This document shows positions 8,152 to 16,980 of a DNA stretch of 64,000 bases, in pieces. The translations under genes and the position numbers were made by a program. The notes below the pieces were generated by a model that made no database searches, was not told the origin of the DNA, and saw only the letters and a program-made list of their open reading frames with translations. Origin of the DNA: Parvibaculaceae bacterium PLY_AMNH_Bact1 (lineage in GTDB: Bacteria > Pseudomonadota > Alphaproteobacteria > Parvibaculales > Parvibaculaceae); contig CP126168.1 of NCBI GenBank assembly GCA_032881465.1, positions 1,116,001 to 1,180,000 of the forward strand. The letters run 5' to 3'. The number at the start of each line of letters is the position of its first letter. The stretch's first letter is position 1.

Positions 8152-8691
8152 ATGCACGATATGTCGGAAAATTTTCTTACAGGAAACGAAGTGTCTTTTG
8201 GCAATGACGAGATCATTGTGAGCAAGACTAATCTGAAGGGTCACATTACCTATTGCAATGATGTCTTTCTGCGAGTGAGCGGGTACACCGAAAAAGAGCT
8301 TCTGGGCCAACCCCATAGCATTATTCGTCATCCAGACATGCCACGGTCTGTCTTCAAACTACTGTGGGACACGCTTGCAGGCGGATCTGAGATTTTTGCC
8401 TACGTCAACAATCGCACAAAGAAGGGCGACAGCTACTGGGTGCTCGCTCATGTAACACCAAGCTGGGATGCTCGCCGAAACATCATCGGATATCACTCCA
8501 ACCGCCGTGTGCCCGATCGCTCTCTCATCGAGCAGACGATTGCGCCTCTCTACGCGAAGCTTTTGGCGGAAGAGAAGAGCCATGCAAACCGTAAAACAGG
8601 TATGCAGGCTGCCTATCAAACTTTGGTTGAAGTTCTGAAAGACGCAGGCATGGAATATGACGAGTTCATTGCCACACTGCGTGCCGCCTAA
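8152..8691 (+). CDS. Aer-type PAS domain sensor protein
   Basis: 179-residue single PAS domain protein. The PAS core is GHITYCNDVFLRVSGYTEKELLG, then HSIIRHPDMPRSVF and YWVLAHVTPSWD, the pattern of the redox/aerotaxis PAS in Aer-like receptors. A helical tail (about 125-179) follows. It has no output domain of its own; the next gene, 31 bases downstream in another frame, is a soluble methyl-accepting protein. In most related organisms PAS and signalling modules are on one polypeptide, so these two probably work as a split receptor. An alternative start is ATG 8161. Cofactor (FAD or haem) is not determined by what is visible. Confidence 0.8.
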   Translation: MHDMSENFLTGNEVSFGNDEIIVSKTNLKGHITYCNDVFLRVSGYTEKELLGQPHSIIRHPDMPRSVFKLLWDTLAGGSEIFAYVNNRTKKGDSYWVLAHVTPSWDARRNIIGYHSNRRVPDRSLIEQTIAPLYAKLLAEEKSHANRKTGMQAAYQTLVEVLKDAGMEYDEFIATLRAA

Positions 8692-8722
8692 AACAAACAA
8701 GACAACCGTAAAGGTCAGTGAG

Positions 8723-9868
8723 ATGAGACGGAATTCAAACCCAAGTGCCAAAGCGTTGGCGGTTTGCGAGGCTGTTGCCGATGGCGACTTTGAACAGCGA
8801 ATTATTGGGATCGACCCACAGGATAAGCACGCAGATCTCTATAACGCGATCAATCGCATGATTGACCGCACCGACGCATACGTCCGGGAGTCAACTGCCT
8901 GTCTGGACTATGTTGCCGAGAGAAAATATTTCAGACGCATTGCCGAAAGAGGCATGGTGGGCGGGTATGCCACGGCGACCAAGTCATTCAACAATGCCTT
9001 GCAGATTATGCAAGACCAGGTTGTTGGTTTCTCTGAAACCGTCAATGAGTTCAAGGCGTCGATGGATAGTGTTGTGAAGACAGTCACCTCAGCCGCCACC
9101 GAGCTTGAAGTGTCGGCAGGCTCAATGCAGCAGACAGCAAAATCCACGAGCGATAAGGCCACCAATGTCACGAACGCTGTTGGAAATGCGTCTGAAAATG
9201 TACAAACAATGGCTTCTGCAGCGACCCAGCTTGCGGTTTCGGTTGAGGAAATCGAAAGGCAGGTCGACCAATCGACGGACGTTGTCACAAGCGCTGCAAG
9301 CCAAGTTGCCAAAACAAGTGAAGAAGCAGAACGCCTTGCCGATGCATCGCAGAAGATCGGCGAGGTGGTTCAGCTGATATCAGACGTAACCGCTCAGACG
9401 AACCTTCTGGCGCTCAACGCAACGATCGAAGCAGCGCGTGCCGGAGAAGCGGGCAAAGGCTTCTCTGTTGTTGCTTCGGAGGTTAAGAGCCTGGCGAGCC
9501 AAACAGCGCAGGCAGCGGAAGAAATTCGCGAGCAGGTAGATGGACTGAGTGATGTGACCAAACTGGTGGTCACGGCGGTCGAAGGTATAGGCACAACAAT
9601 GGGAGCGGTGACGGAAGCTTCAGCCTCGATTTCCTCCGCTGTAAAAGAACAGGAAACGGCAACGACCGAAATTGGTCGAAGTGCAGCGCAGGCGGCGACG
9701 CAAACTGCCGAGGTTAACCTGAACATTAAGCAGGTGGATGAAGGGGTGGAACAGTCCGTCGTCGCTGCAAATGAGGTGTTTGGGGCCGCGCGTGAATTGG
9801 GTGCCCAAGCCCATGTTCTACAAAGCCAGATCGAAGGCTTCCTGACAGAGGTGAAGAAGGTGGTCTAG
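8723..9868 (+). CDS. Soluble methyl-accepting chemotaxis protein
   Basis: 381-residue chemoreceptor signalling protein without any membrane segment. The N-terminal 100 residues (AVCEAVADGDFEQRIIG, YNAINRMIDRTDAYVRES) resemble HAMP-like helices; the rest is a long coiled coil with the conserved hairpin tip TAQTNLLALNATIEAARAG in the middle and methylation-type helices on both sides. No NWETF pentapeptide is present at the C-terminus. The start at ATG 8723 is preferred; the frame opens earlier at 8657 but would overlap the PAS gene. It should form arrays with CheA/CheW and take its input from the preceding PAS protein. Confidence 0.88.
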   Translation: MRRNSNPSAKALAVCEAVADGDFEQRIIGIDPQDKHADLYNAINRMIDRTDAYVRESTACLDYVAERKYFRRIAERGMVGGYATATKSFNNALQIMQDQVVGFSETVNEFKASMDSVVKTVTSAATELEVSAGSMQQTAKSTSDKATNVTNAVGNASENVQTMASAATQLAVSVEEIERQVDQSTDVVTSAASQVAKTSEEAERLADASQKIGEVVQLISDVTAQTNLLALNATIEAARAGEAGKGFSVVASEVKSLASQTAQAAEEIREQVDGLSDVTKLVVTAVEGIGTTMGAVTEASASISSAVKEQETATTEIGRSAAQAATQTAEVNLNIKQVDEGVEQSVVAANEVFGAARELGAQAHVLQSQIEGFLTEVKKVV

Positions 9869-9949
9869 AAAGCAGGCGTGTCGAAGCTCCGTGGGGGCCA
9901 CAGATTTTTGCGAGTCTCATGCCAAAGGTCTCAATATGCGTCCGTTCAC

Positions 9950-10444
9950 CTAGCCAACGCCTGAAGCCACTTTGTCTGACAACGTCTTGAGAAGGGCATC
10001 CAAATCGTCTTTTTGTTTGGCGGACAAACCACTCAACAATCGGTGTTGCGTTTGCACATGTTCCGTGACGGCTTGGTTGATGATGTCGAACCCTTCATCG
10101 GTGAGCCGAATGAGAAAACCCCGCTTGTCATCGGTGTTCTGCACCCGTGTCACCAGACCAGCCTTTACAAGCTGATCGATACGGTTGGTCATTGTCCCTG
10201 AAGTCACCATCGTCAACTCAAGAAGCTCACCCGGCGACAAGCCTTCCGGTTTCCCTGAACGCAGGAGCGTCGCAAGCACATCAAAGCTTGCAGTGTTCAG
10301 GCCAAACGTCTTCCAGGTCTTTTCCATCTCGCTGCGCAGCAGGGTGTTCAGTCGCAAGAGCCGTCCAATCGGTGCCATGGGGCCAACATCAAGGTCAGGC
10401 CTCTGGCTGTTCCACTGAGCAATAACGCGGTCCACATGATCCAT
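9950..10444 (-). CDS. MarR family transcriptional regulator
   Basis: 164-residue winged-helix MarR protein. The DNA-binding core runs through NTASFDVLATLLRSGKPEG, SPGELLELTMVTSGTMTNRI (recognition helix) and the wing VQNTDDKRGFLIRLTDEG. It is divergent from an EamA-type exporter, with only 79 bases between starts, and this gap contains two near-perfect palindromes, so it very likely represses both itself and the EamA/SDR unit. The effector is unknown; MarR proteins usually sense aromatic or oxidising compounds. Confidence 0.9.
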   Translation of the reverse strand: MDHVDRVIAQWNSQRPDLDVGPMAPIGRLLRLNTLLRSEMEKTWKTFGLNTASFDVLATLLRSGKPEGLSPGELLELTMVTSGTMTNRIDQLVKAGLVTRVQNTDDKRGFLIRLTDEGFDIINQAVTEHVQTQHRLLSGLSAKQKDDLDALLKTLSDKVASGVG

Positions 10445-10462
10445 ATCTGAATGATTATCAAA

Positions 10463-10486
10463 ATAAATCTTGACGTCAAGATTTAT
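10463..10486. promoter_or_regulatory. MarR operator 1 (24-bp palindrome)
   Basis: Perfect 24-bp palindrome centred between 10474 and 10475 with core ATCTTGACGTCAAGAT, placed in the divergent MarR/EamA promoter. Each arm contains the ATCTTGA half-site also found in the second palindrome 26 bp away. Confidence 0.8.
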
Positions 10487-10490
10487 CGTA

Positions 10491-10510
10491 TTATCTTGAT
10501 GTCAAGATAA
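10491..10510. promoter_or_regulatory. MarR operator 2 (20-bp palindrome)
   Basis: TTATCTTGAT/GTCAAGATAA, nine paired bases per arm with one central mismatch. Its centre is 26 bp from operator 1, about two and a half helical turns, and it lies just before the exporter's ribosome-binding site (start 10524). Confidence 0.75.
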
Positions 10511-10523
10511 ATGGAGAGGCTGG

Positions 10524-11414
10524 ATGGCAAAACCGATAGACATAGCGCTTACCGCAGTCGCACCGGCGGTGTGGGGAAGTACCTATTTTGTGACGACGGA
10601 GTTCCTGCCAGCAGATCACCCCTTAACGATGGCTGCATTCCGTATTCTGCCAGCTGGGTGTTTGCTGTTGCTCCTCACGCCTCAACTACCGCGGGGCAGG
10701 TGGTGGGGACGGATCTTCCTACTTGGCATTCTCAACTTTACGCTTTTCACGTCATTGCTTTTTGTTGCTGCCTACAGACTTCCAGGAGGTGTGGCAGCAA
10801 CCGTTGGGGCGGTTCAACCCTTGATGGTCGTTTTTCTCGCGGCGTTGGTTCTGGGGTCGTCGATCAAAGTGCCAGCGGTCTTTGCAGCGGTGATGGGAAT
10901 AGCAGGTGTCGGACTTCTGGTCCTCGGCGCAGGAATTGCTCTGGACCCCATTGGATTATTAGCCGGTGTAGGTGGCGCTGCTGCCATGGCAGCAGGCACC
11001 GTCCTGACGCGCAAGTGGCAGCCGGATGTGTCACTGCTAACCTTCACAGCATGGCAAATGACAGCAGGTGGTCTGTGCCTTGTGCCCCTTGCTGTTCTGT
11101 TTGAGCCTATGCTGCCACCTCTTCAGCTGCCTCACATTGTGGGCATCACCTACCTGGCGCTCGTCGGCGGCGCGCTTACCTACCTGCTCTGGTTCAGAGG
11201 CATATCCCGGATTGAGCCAAGTGCTGTGTCTGCTCTCGGTTTTCTGAGCCCAGTGTCTGCCGTGTTGATTGGCTGGGCTTTGTTGGATCAAGCGCTAACC
11301 ATGGCGCAAATCGGCGGTGCGGCCATGGTTCTGGCAGCCGTGTCCCTCGGACAGTTCGTGGGCTTGGCACCCAGGCAAGCCCTTCCATATCAATCAGTAC
11401 GGTCCCCCGTTTAA
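10524..11414 (+). CDS. EamA/DMT superfamily transporter
   Basis: 296-residue ten-helix drug/metabolite transporter with two EamA repeats; the first includes APAVWGSTYFVTTEFLPADHP and the second GLLAGVGGAAAMAAGTVLTRKW to GGALTYLLWFRGISRIEPS. Such proteins export amino acids, metabolites or drugs across the inner membrane. The start at 10524 has a GAGAGG ribosome-binding site. The gene is controlled by the divergent MarR protein through the palindromes at 10463-10510 and is followed 12 bases later by an SDR gene, so export and a reductase are co-induced. The cargo is not identifiable. Confidence 0.85.
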   Translation: MAKPIDIALTAVAPAVWGSTYFVTTEFLPADHPLTMAAFRILPAGCLLLLLTPQLPRGRWWGRIFLLGILNFTLFTSLLFVAAYRLPGGVAATVGAVQPLMVVFLAALVLGSSIKVPAVFAAVMGIAGVGLLVLGAGIALDPIGLLAGVGGAAAMAAGTVLTRKWQPDVSLLTFTAWQMTAGGLCLVPLAVLFEPMLPPLQLPHIVGITYLALVGGALTYLLWFRGISRIEPSAVSALGFLSPVSAVLIGWALLDQALTMAQIGGAAMVLAAVSLGQFVGLAPRQALPYQSVRSPV

Positions 11415-11426
11415 AGGAGAAAATCC

Positions 11427-12068
11427 ATGAAGATAATCGTATTTGGTGCAACTGGTGACGTCGGGTCGCGTGTGGTCAAGGAAGCACTTTCTCGCCAGCA
11501 TGAAGTTACTGCCGTGGTGAGGAATGAAGCGGGACTAAAAAAGCTGCCCAGCGCGGTCGCAAGCATAATCGCCGACGCGAATGATCCCGCTGCGGTCGCA
11601 TCCGCAATGGAAGGGCAGGACCTCGCAATCAGCGCTGTGCGTCCTCCAGCTGGACAAGAAGGGGAGATCGTTGCGCTCACACGGTGCATTCTGGCAGGCG
11701 CTTCACAGGCAAAGGTCCGCGTAATCATTGTTGGTGGTGCGGCGCGACTTCGATTGCCAGGCGGCAGCCCGCATACTGTGTTGTCTGATCCCAACTTCCT
11801 GCCCGAGAATATCGTCCCCATTGCACGCGCCTCGTTTGCGCAATCAGAACTCTGCACAAGCGATACAGAGGCAGACTGGACCTATGCGAGCCCGTCCGCT
11901 CTGCTGCAACCGGGTCAAAGGCATGGTGAATTCAGAATGGGAACTGATACGCTCTTGGTCGACGCCGAGGGGAATTCCGAAATCTCAATGGAGGATTTTG
12001 CGGTTGCGCTGGTCGATGAGGCGCAAAGTGCACGGTTCGTGCGGGCCTCTTTTACCGCCGGCTATTAA
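11427..12068 (+). CDS. NAD(P)-binding oxidoreductase (NmrA/YwnB-like SDR)
   Basis: 213-residue atypical short-chain dehydrogenase. The Rossmann nucleotide site is at the extreme N-terminus, IVFGATGDVGSRVVKEAL, followed by AVVRNEAGLKKLP and the IIVGGAARLRLPGG strand. There is no YxxxK catalytic pair of classical SDRs, which is usual for the NmrA-like NAD(P)H-binding group. AAGGAGA precedes the start. It is the second gene of the MarR-controlled unit and may act as a redox sensor or quinone/flavin reductase; the substrate is unknown. Confidence 0.8.
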   Translation: MKIIVFGATGDVGSRVVKEALSRQHEVTAVVRNEAGLKKLPSAVASIIADANDPAAVASAMEGQDLAISAVRPPAGQEGEIVALTRCILAGASQAKVRVIIVGGAARLRLPGGSPHTVLSDPNFLPENIVPIARASFAQSELCTSDTEADWTYASPSALLQPGQRHGEFRMGTDTLLVDAEGNSEISMEDFAVALVDEAQSARFVRASFTAGY

Positions 12069-12159
12069 TGTTGATGCGGTTGGAGGCCGGGCAGACGGCT
12101 CAGGCCTTAGGCGATAGGCTTCTTGCGGTGAGGCCTGCACTTAAGGCATAGATGGCTTC

Positions 12160-13185
12160 ATGAGCAGCAAGCCAGAGCCCAACCGCCGTTTTTCCGTGGC
12201 GCCAATGATGGAATGGACCGATCGTCACGATCGGTTCTTCCTACGGCTCATCTCGCAGCATGCTCTTCTCTACACCGAGATGGTGACAGCCCCCGCGATC
12301 ATTCATGGGAAACGGGACTATCTGCTGGGCTTTGATGATGCAGAACACCCTGTCGCAGTGCAGTTGGGTGGCAGCGATCAAAGCGAACTGACCGAAGCCG
12401 CACGGATCTCAGAAGACTATGGGTATGAGGAGATCAATCTGAACGTCGGCTGCCCATCGGATCGCGTGCAATCCGGCCGTTTCGGGGCCTGTCTCATGAA
12501 AGAACCGGATCTGGTCGCTGACTGCGTCGCGGCAATGGTATCAGCCGTGAAAGTCCCCGTGACCGTGAAATGCCGGATTGGCGTGGACGATCAGGACCCG
12601 CGAGTGGCATTGCCAACACTTATCGAAAAAGTACGAGACGCCGGGTGTCGCACAGTGATCGTCCATGCCCGCAAGGCCTGGCTGGAAGGTCTATCGCCAA
12701 AGGAAAATCGGACTGTGCCGCCGCTTGATTATGATCTTGTCTACGAGATGAAGCGGGCCTATCCCGACCTGGAAATCTGCATCAATGGCGGTGTGACGAC
12801 TCTCGACGAAACAGAAGAACACTTGGCTCACGTTGATGGCGTGATGATGGGGCGCATGGCTTACGAACGGCCGTATGTATTGGCAGACGTGGATCAGCGA
12901 TTGTTTGAGAGCGTGAACCCCGCGCCAACGCGCCATGAGGTGATTGAGGCTTTTCTGCCTTATATGGCGCGACGTCTCGAAGAAGGCGTGACACTTCACG
13001 CAATGACGCGTCATATATTGGGTCTGTTCCAGGGCATGCCGGGCGCGCGTGCCTGGCGCAGGCACATCAGCGAGAATGCATATAAGAAGGGTGCGGACAT
13101 TTCCGTTGTCACGGAAGCGCTATCCAAAATCCAATCAAAAGCGATAGCAGACCCATCAGGCGATGCTGAACGGGTGGGGGCATAA
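12160..13185 (+). CDS. dusA: tRNA-dihydrouridine(20/20a) synthase DusA
   Basis: 341-residue flavoenzyme that reduces uridine to dihydrouridine in the tRNA D-loop. N-terminal [19 protein letters not shown] and the catalytic cysteine Cys98 in [20 protein letters not shown] are diagnostic of the DusA subgroup rather than DusB or DusC, as is the [18 protein letters not shown] segment near the C-terminus. The following TSUP gene begins three bases after the stop, so the two are co-transcribed. Confidence 0.92.
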   Translation: MSSKPEPNRRFSVAPMMEWTDRHDRFFLRLISQHALLYTEMVTAPAIIHGKRDYLLGFDDAEHPVAVQLGGSDQSELTEAARISEDYGYEEINLNVGCPSDRVQSGRFGACLMKEPDLVADCVAAMVSAVKVPVTVKCRIGVDDQDPRVALPTLIEKVRDAGCRTVIVHARKAWLEGLSPKENRTVPPLDYDLVYEMKRAYPDLEICINGGVTTLDETEEHLAHVDGVMMGRMAYERPYVLADVDQRLFESVNPAPTRHEVIEAFLPYMARRLEEGVTLHAMTRHILGLFQGMPGARAWRRHISENAYKKGADISVVTEALSKIQSKAIADPSGDAERVGA

Positions 13186-13188
13186 GGC

Positions 13189-14028
13189 ATGGAATTTATG
13201 GGGCTGGAGCTCGGCGAGCTTATCTTGTTCGCCGGAGCGCTACTCGTGACCGGGGTTGTCGCAGGCATTCTGGCAGGGCTTCTAGGAGTCGGCGGTGGCA
13301 TCGTCATTGTGCCCGTGCTCTTTCATATGTTCACGCTGATTGGGATTGACGAAAGCGTACGGATGCATCTCGCTGTGGGCACCTCCCTTGGCACAATCAT
13401 CCCCACATCCATTCGGTCGGTGCGCGCTCATCATAAAAAGGGGGCTGTTGATGTCGACCTGTTGAAGCTGTGGGCTTTACCCATGCTGATCGGCGTCGCC
13501 ATCGGGACCGTTGTCGCAGCTTACGTGAACGGTGCGGCACTGACAGCCGTCTTTGCCACAGTTGCCCTGCTGGTCGCGTTCAATATGGCCTTCGGTAAAG
13601 AAGAATGGCGTCTGGGTGATGAGCTGCCGGGATCAGCCGGCCAGGGAAGCATCGCGGCCTCAATTGGCGGTGTCTCGGCTATGATGGGCATTGGCGGTGG
13701 CACCTTCGGTGTCACCATCATGACGCTCTTTGGGAAGCCCATTCATCAGGCCGTGGCGACGTCTGCAGGTCTGGGGCTCTTGATCTCGGTGCCGGGCGCT
13801 ATTGGCTTCATGATTTCAGGCCTGGGCGTTGAGGCACGGCCCCCTTTGAGTGTGGGCTATGTCAATCTGATCGGATTGGCGCTCATCGTCCCGGCGACCG
13901 TCCTGGCCGCTCCCTGGGGAGCAAACTTGGCGCATGCCATCAGCCGCAAAGCACTTGCACGCGCCTTCGCATTCTTTCTGCTGCTGACATCGCTCCGGAT
14001 GTTCTATGGGTTGCTGAACGGTGTTTAG
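13189..14028 (+). CDS. TSUP family (TauE/SafE) membrane exporter
   Basis: 279-residue polytopic protein of the sulfite exporter TauE/SafE family. Eight hydrophobic segments are visible, with the twin family repeats GILAGLLGVGGGIVIVPVLF and GGVSAMMGIGGGTFGVTIMT. The second repeat of this family lies about 180 residues after the first, as expected. It may move sulfite, organosulfur anions or other small anions; the neighbouring dusA, with which it is co-transcribed, gives no hint. It is convergent with a thioesterase gene seven bases away. Confidence 0.85.
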   Translation: MEFMGLELGELILFAGALLVTGVVAGILAGLLGVGGGIVIVPVLFHMFTLIGIDESVRMHLAVGTSLGTIIPTSIRSVRAHHKKGAVDVDLLKLWALPMLIGVAIGTVVAAYVNGAALTAVFATVALLVAFNMAFGKEEWRLGDELPGSAGQGSIAASIGGVSAMMGIGGGTFGVTIMTLFGKPIHQAVATSAGLGLLISVPGAIGFMISGLGVEARPPLSVGYVNLIGLALIVPATVLAAPWGANLAHAISRKALARAFAFFLLLTSLRMFYGLLNGV

Positions 14029-14034
14029 AGTGGC

Positions 14035-14457
14035 TCAAGCGCCGCTGATGATCGCCCAGGCACCACTCGCGGTCATGATCAGTTTCTCCTCAGCGAACAG
14101 GTCAGCGCGAACAAAGCAGACCTTGCGACCCTGACGAAGAAGTTTGGCGCGGCCTTCTATCCACACACCAGATTTCGCGGCTGCCAAAAATTCCGTGTTG
14201 AGGGATATGGTAGCACAGGGCGCGCCGTCAATCGCATGAAAAACCAGGCTTCCCATCATGGTGTCAGCGAGCGCAACAGCCATGCCGCCATGGAGCATGC
14301 CATATGGGTTGCAATGATGTGGTTCGGCGCGAAAACCCCAAACGGCTTCACCGTCGGGGACATCGGTTTGGCGAAATATCGGTCCGACATGGGTCTCAAA
14401 AGAAACGCCTCCGTCATTCAAGACGGGCTCGAAACCTTCTGGCGGAAAGTCAGGCAT
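14035..14457 (-). CDS. PaaI-type hotdog thioesterase
   Basis: 140-residue hotdog-fold protein of the PaaI/YdiI acyl-CoA thioesterase group. The signature HCNPYGMLHGGMAVALADTMMG carries the typical HGG loop and central helix with the acidic residue. Such tetramers hydrolyse phenylacetyl-CoA or medium acyl-CoA. It lies six bases after the phosphohexomutase gene (same strand, 14463) and so is probably co-transcribed with it. Two further PaaI-like genes occur in the window (37903 and 46064). Substrate unknown. Confidence 0.82.
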   Translation of the reverse strand: MPDFPPEGFEPVLNDGGVSFETHVGPIFRQTDVPDGEAVWGFRAEPHHCNPYGMLHGGMAVALADTMMGSLVFHAIDGAPCATISLNTEFLAAAKSGVWIEGRAKLLRQGRKVCFVRADLFAEEKLIMTASGAWAIISGA

Positions 14458-14462
14458 GGGCT

Positions 14463-15962
14463 TCAGATCTTCTGATCATATTCGCCGACGTCGGGCTCTT
14501 CCGCGAGAATGGCATCGAGCGCGCCGAACATGGCTTTCTTGTTTTTATCCGACGTTGGGCTTTCCACCACAACGACGAGGCCCGGTTTATTGGACGATGC
14601 TCGGATAAGGCCCCATGTACCGTCTTCCACGGTCACACGAACACCATTCACCGTCACAACGCTCCGAATGGCCTGACCTATCAACTGATCGCCTTTGTCT
14701 GCCATGGCCTGAATGCGTGCGATGATGCGATCCACAACACCGTACTTCTTATCGTCCGGGCAGTGGGGCGACATGGTGGGCGACCCCCAGGTTTTGGGAA
14801 GCGCGCGTTTGAGGTCGGCCATACTTTGGTCCGGTGCGCGGTCCAGCATGCCGCAAATCGCGATCGCAGAAACGAGCCCATCGTCATACCCCCGGCCAAT
14901 GGGCGGGTTGAAGAAATAATGGCCACTCTTTTCAAAGCCCACCAATGCGTCCAGCTCATGCGCGCGACGCTTGATGTAGGAGTGACCTGTTTTCCAATAA
15001 TCCGTCTTGGCCCCATTCTCAATCAGCACCGGATCGGTGAGGAAAAGGCCTGTTGATTTCACATCAACCACAAATTGTGCATTCGGTTGAGTGGTCGACA
15101 AGTCGCGGGCCAGCATCACACCAACCTTGTCGGCGAATATTTCTTCGCCCTCATTGTCAACCACGCCGCAGCGATCGCCGTCACCGTCAAAGGCAAGGCC
15201 CACATCGGCACCCGTCTCCAACACCTTGTCCCGCATGGCATGGAGCATTTCCATGTCTTCCGGGTTCGGATTGTAGCGGGGGAAGGTGTGGTCGAGCTCA
15301 CAATCAAGCGGGATCACCTCAACGCCAATGCCCGCAAGAACAGCCGGTGCAAAGATGCCGGCAGTCCCATTGCCACACGCTGCAACCACTTTCAGTTTGC
15401 GCTTGATCTTGGGGCGATCCACAAGGTCGGCGACATAGCGTTCCCGCATATCATTCACATAGGTGTAGCTGCCGCCGGGGCGTGCCTGATAGGTGCCGTT
15501 CAGAACAATTTCGCGGAGCGCACTCATCTCGTCGGGCCCGAAAGTGAGAGGACGCGCAGCGCCCATTTTCACACCGGTCCACCCGTTTTCATTGTGACTT
15601 GCCGTGACCATAGCAACCGCAGGCACATCGAGCGCGAACTGAGAGAAATAGGCAGTAGGCGAGAGGGCCAGGCCAATGTCGAACACTTCTGCACCGGCAG
15701 CCATCAAGCCATTCATTAGAGCTTGTTGGATTGAACCGGAATAGGACCGGTAATCATGCCCAACAGAGATACGGGGATCGACCTTTAGATCGTGGAGCAA
15801 TGTCCCAAGGCCCATGCCCAGTGCCTGAATGCCCCGCAGATTGATCTCATCTGGAAAGAGCCAGCGGGCGTCATACTCGCGAAACCCCTGAGGGGCGACG
15901 AGCGGAGCCGTTTCAAACTCTTCCGAGTTCGGCGCGATAGAAGGGCTGGGCTTAGGCAACAT
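14463..15962 (-). CDS. manB: Phosphomannomutase/phosphoglucomutase
   Basis: 499-residue alpha-D-phosphohexomutase of the AlgC/ManB type, interconverting hexose 1- and 6-phosphates for polysaccharide and nucleotide-sugar synthesis. The phosphoserine loop is VTASHNENGWTG (Ser122), the metal loop GLAFDGDGDRCGVV, the sugar-binding loop GFEKSGHYFF and the phosphate-binding end PTSDKNKK. The N-terminal 25 residues are an extension without clear homology. ATG 15962 has AAGGA upstream at an acceptable distance. Whether mannose or glucose is preferred cannot be told from motifs. Confidence 0.85.
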   Translation of the reverse strand: MLPKPSPSIAPNSEEFETAPLVAPQGFREYDARWLFPDEINLRGIQALGMGLGTLLHDLKVDPRISVGHDYRSYSGSIQQALMNGLMAAGAEVFDIGLALSPTAYFSQFALDVPAVAMVTASHNENGWTGVKMGAARPLTFGPDEMSALREIVLNGTYQARPGGSYTYVNDMRERYVADLVDRPKIKRKLKVVAACGNGTAGIFAPAVLAGIGVEVIPLDCELDHTFPRYNPNPEDMEMLHAMRDKVLETGADVGLAFDGDGDRCGVVDNEGEEIFADKVGVMLARDLSTTQPNAQFVVDVKSTGLFLTDPVLIENGAKTDYWKTGHSYIKRRAHELDALVGFEKSGHYFFNPPIGRGYDDGLVSAIAICGMLDRAPDQSMADLKRALPKTWGSPTMSPHCPDDKKYGVVDRIIARIQAMADKGDQLIGQAIRSVVTVNGVRVTVEDGTWGLIRASSNKPGLVVVVESPTSDKNKKAMFGALDAILAEEPDVGEYDQKI

Positions 15963-16078
15963 GCGAACTTGTCCTTTGCATTCTGCAATTCCCGCTCAAA
16001 ACGGGAGCGGCGCAGGTCTTATACAGGCATTTGTGTAAAGGGTCTGCGAAATTGAGACCACAATGCTGGACGTCGCGC

Positions 16079-16774
16079 TTATTCCCGCAGCATCAATCTG
16101 TCCCCTGAAAGCTCTACCGCACTCAGTTTGCTGAGAAAGCTCATCCCCAGAAGCGACTGGGAAAGGCCTCCCTGAGAGACAGATGCCCGAACACCTCGCA
16201 CTGAGATGGAGCCGACGGAGACTTCATCAAGTGTGACCAGCGCTGCGTAGGCTGTGCCGTTCGCAGTTTGATAGGGAACGCGATACTCAAGCTCATTCAC
16301 ATCAAGGCCAAGCCGCTGAGCATCAAACGGAGTGAGCGCAACATGGCTCGCGCCAGTATCAACCAGGAAACGCACATGGGTTCCGTCCACATTGGCGTCG
16401 GCAAAAAAATGTCCATTGCCTGCGCCCCCGAGGCTCACTACGCCTGGTTGGGAGCGGACGGCGGGCTTTGCCAAAAGCTGTGTATCAGTAAGTGTGAGGA
16501 CGCTGGTCAGATTGTGCCGATAGCCATAGCCGATCACCAGGGTCAGCGCGATGGCAACCCAGCTCATGGCCTGCCGCAGCGCCAGACCGGCATTCGCCCG
16601 CCAGCCGACGAGCACACTAAGCGCAACTAAGCCAAGCAGGCTGAGACCCGGGAGCAGGCTTGATTGACCCTCCAGCGGTGCGATGAGCCGTGGTTGTGTC
16701 TGCAATGCAGCAAACAGAAAGGCGGTAAGCGTAAGCCCGGCCAGTCCGACCCATGTCCATGTGTTTCTTCGCAT
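16079..16774 (-). CDS. Retropepsin-like clan AA aspartic protease, membrane-anchored
   Basis: About 231 residues in the TIGR02281 group found in alphaproteobacteria. Three membrane segments (WVGLAGLTLTAFLFAAL, LLPGLSLLGLVALSVLVGW, AMSWVAIALTLVIGYGY) are followed by a periplasmic single-lobe retroviral-type protease with the catalytic FLVDTGASHVAL and a C-terminal LLGMSFLSKL. Proteins of this kind act as dimers. The start at ATG 16774 is preferred over a TTG at 16825 since it gives a normal membrane-inserted N-terminus; neither has a strong ribosome-binding site. It is divergent from cobA. Substrate and role are unknown. Confidence 0.78.
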   Translation of the reverse strand: MRRNTWTWVGLAGLTLTAFLFAALQTQPRLIAPLEGQSSLLPGLSLLGLVALSVLVGWRANAGLALRQAMSWVAIALTLVIGYGYRHNLTSVLTLTDTQLLAKPAVRSQPGVVSLGGAGNGHFFADANVDGTHVRFLVDTGASHVALTPFDAQRLGLDVNELEYRVPYQTANGTAYAALVTLDEVSVGSISVRGVRASVSQGGLSQSLLGMSFLSKLSAVELSGDRLMLRE

Positions 16775-16929
16775 GGGCCGATTATGGGCACCGGTCTTTG
16801 CTGGAGAGTGAACAATAAACGGCAAATTCTAAGGGTTTTAAGTTTACCAAAGGGCCGATTTTGGTTGTTTTCCCCCTGAAACCGCCGCATTCATAGATTT
16901 CCGCTTGATAGCGCCTGTTTGGCATCCTA

Positions 16930-16958
16930 TTTACGTGTTTCAAGCGGATAAATATTAG
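16930..16958 (+). promoter_or_regulatory. Candidate sigma70-type promoter for cobA
   Basis: TTTACG and TATTAG separated by 17 bases, 22 bases before the cobA start. Both boxes are only partial matches. No B12-box riboswitch core was found in the 155-base gap. Confidence 0.3.
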
Positions 16959-16980
16959 TTTTACTTTTTAGAAGCGTAAA

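Noticed and set aside
8657-8722. Earlier start for the chemoreceptor gene
   Set aside because: Would overlap the PAS gene by 35 bases and add a stretch unlike MCP N-termini; ATG 8723 fits better.
10511-11104. 197-codon frame overlapping the EamA gene
   Set aside because: Out-of-frame shadow; starts on the operator-proximal ATG without its own ribosome-binding site.
14304-15719. Long open frames antisense to the phosphohexomutase gene (250 and 214 codons)
   Set aside because: They lie wholly within a strongly conserved enzyme on the other strand; composition is that of a shadow frame.
16826-16980. Possible cobalamin riboswitch before cobA
   Set aside because: No B12-box core or long conserved leader can be found; the gap is only 155 bases and AT-rich.
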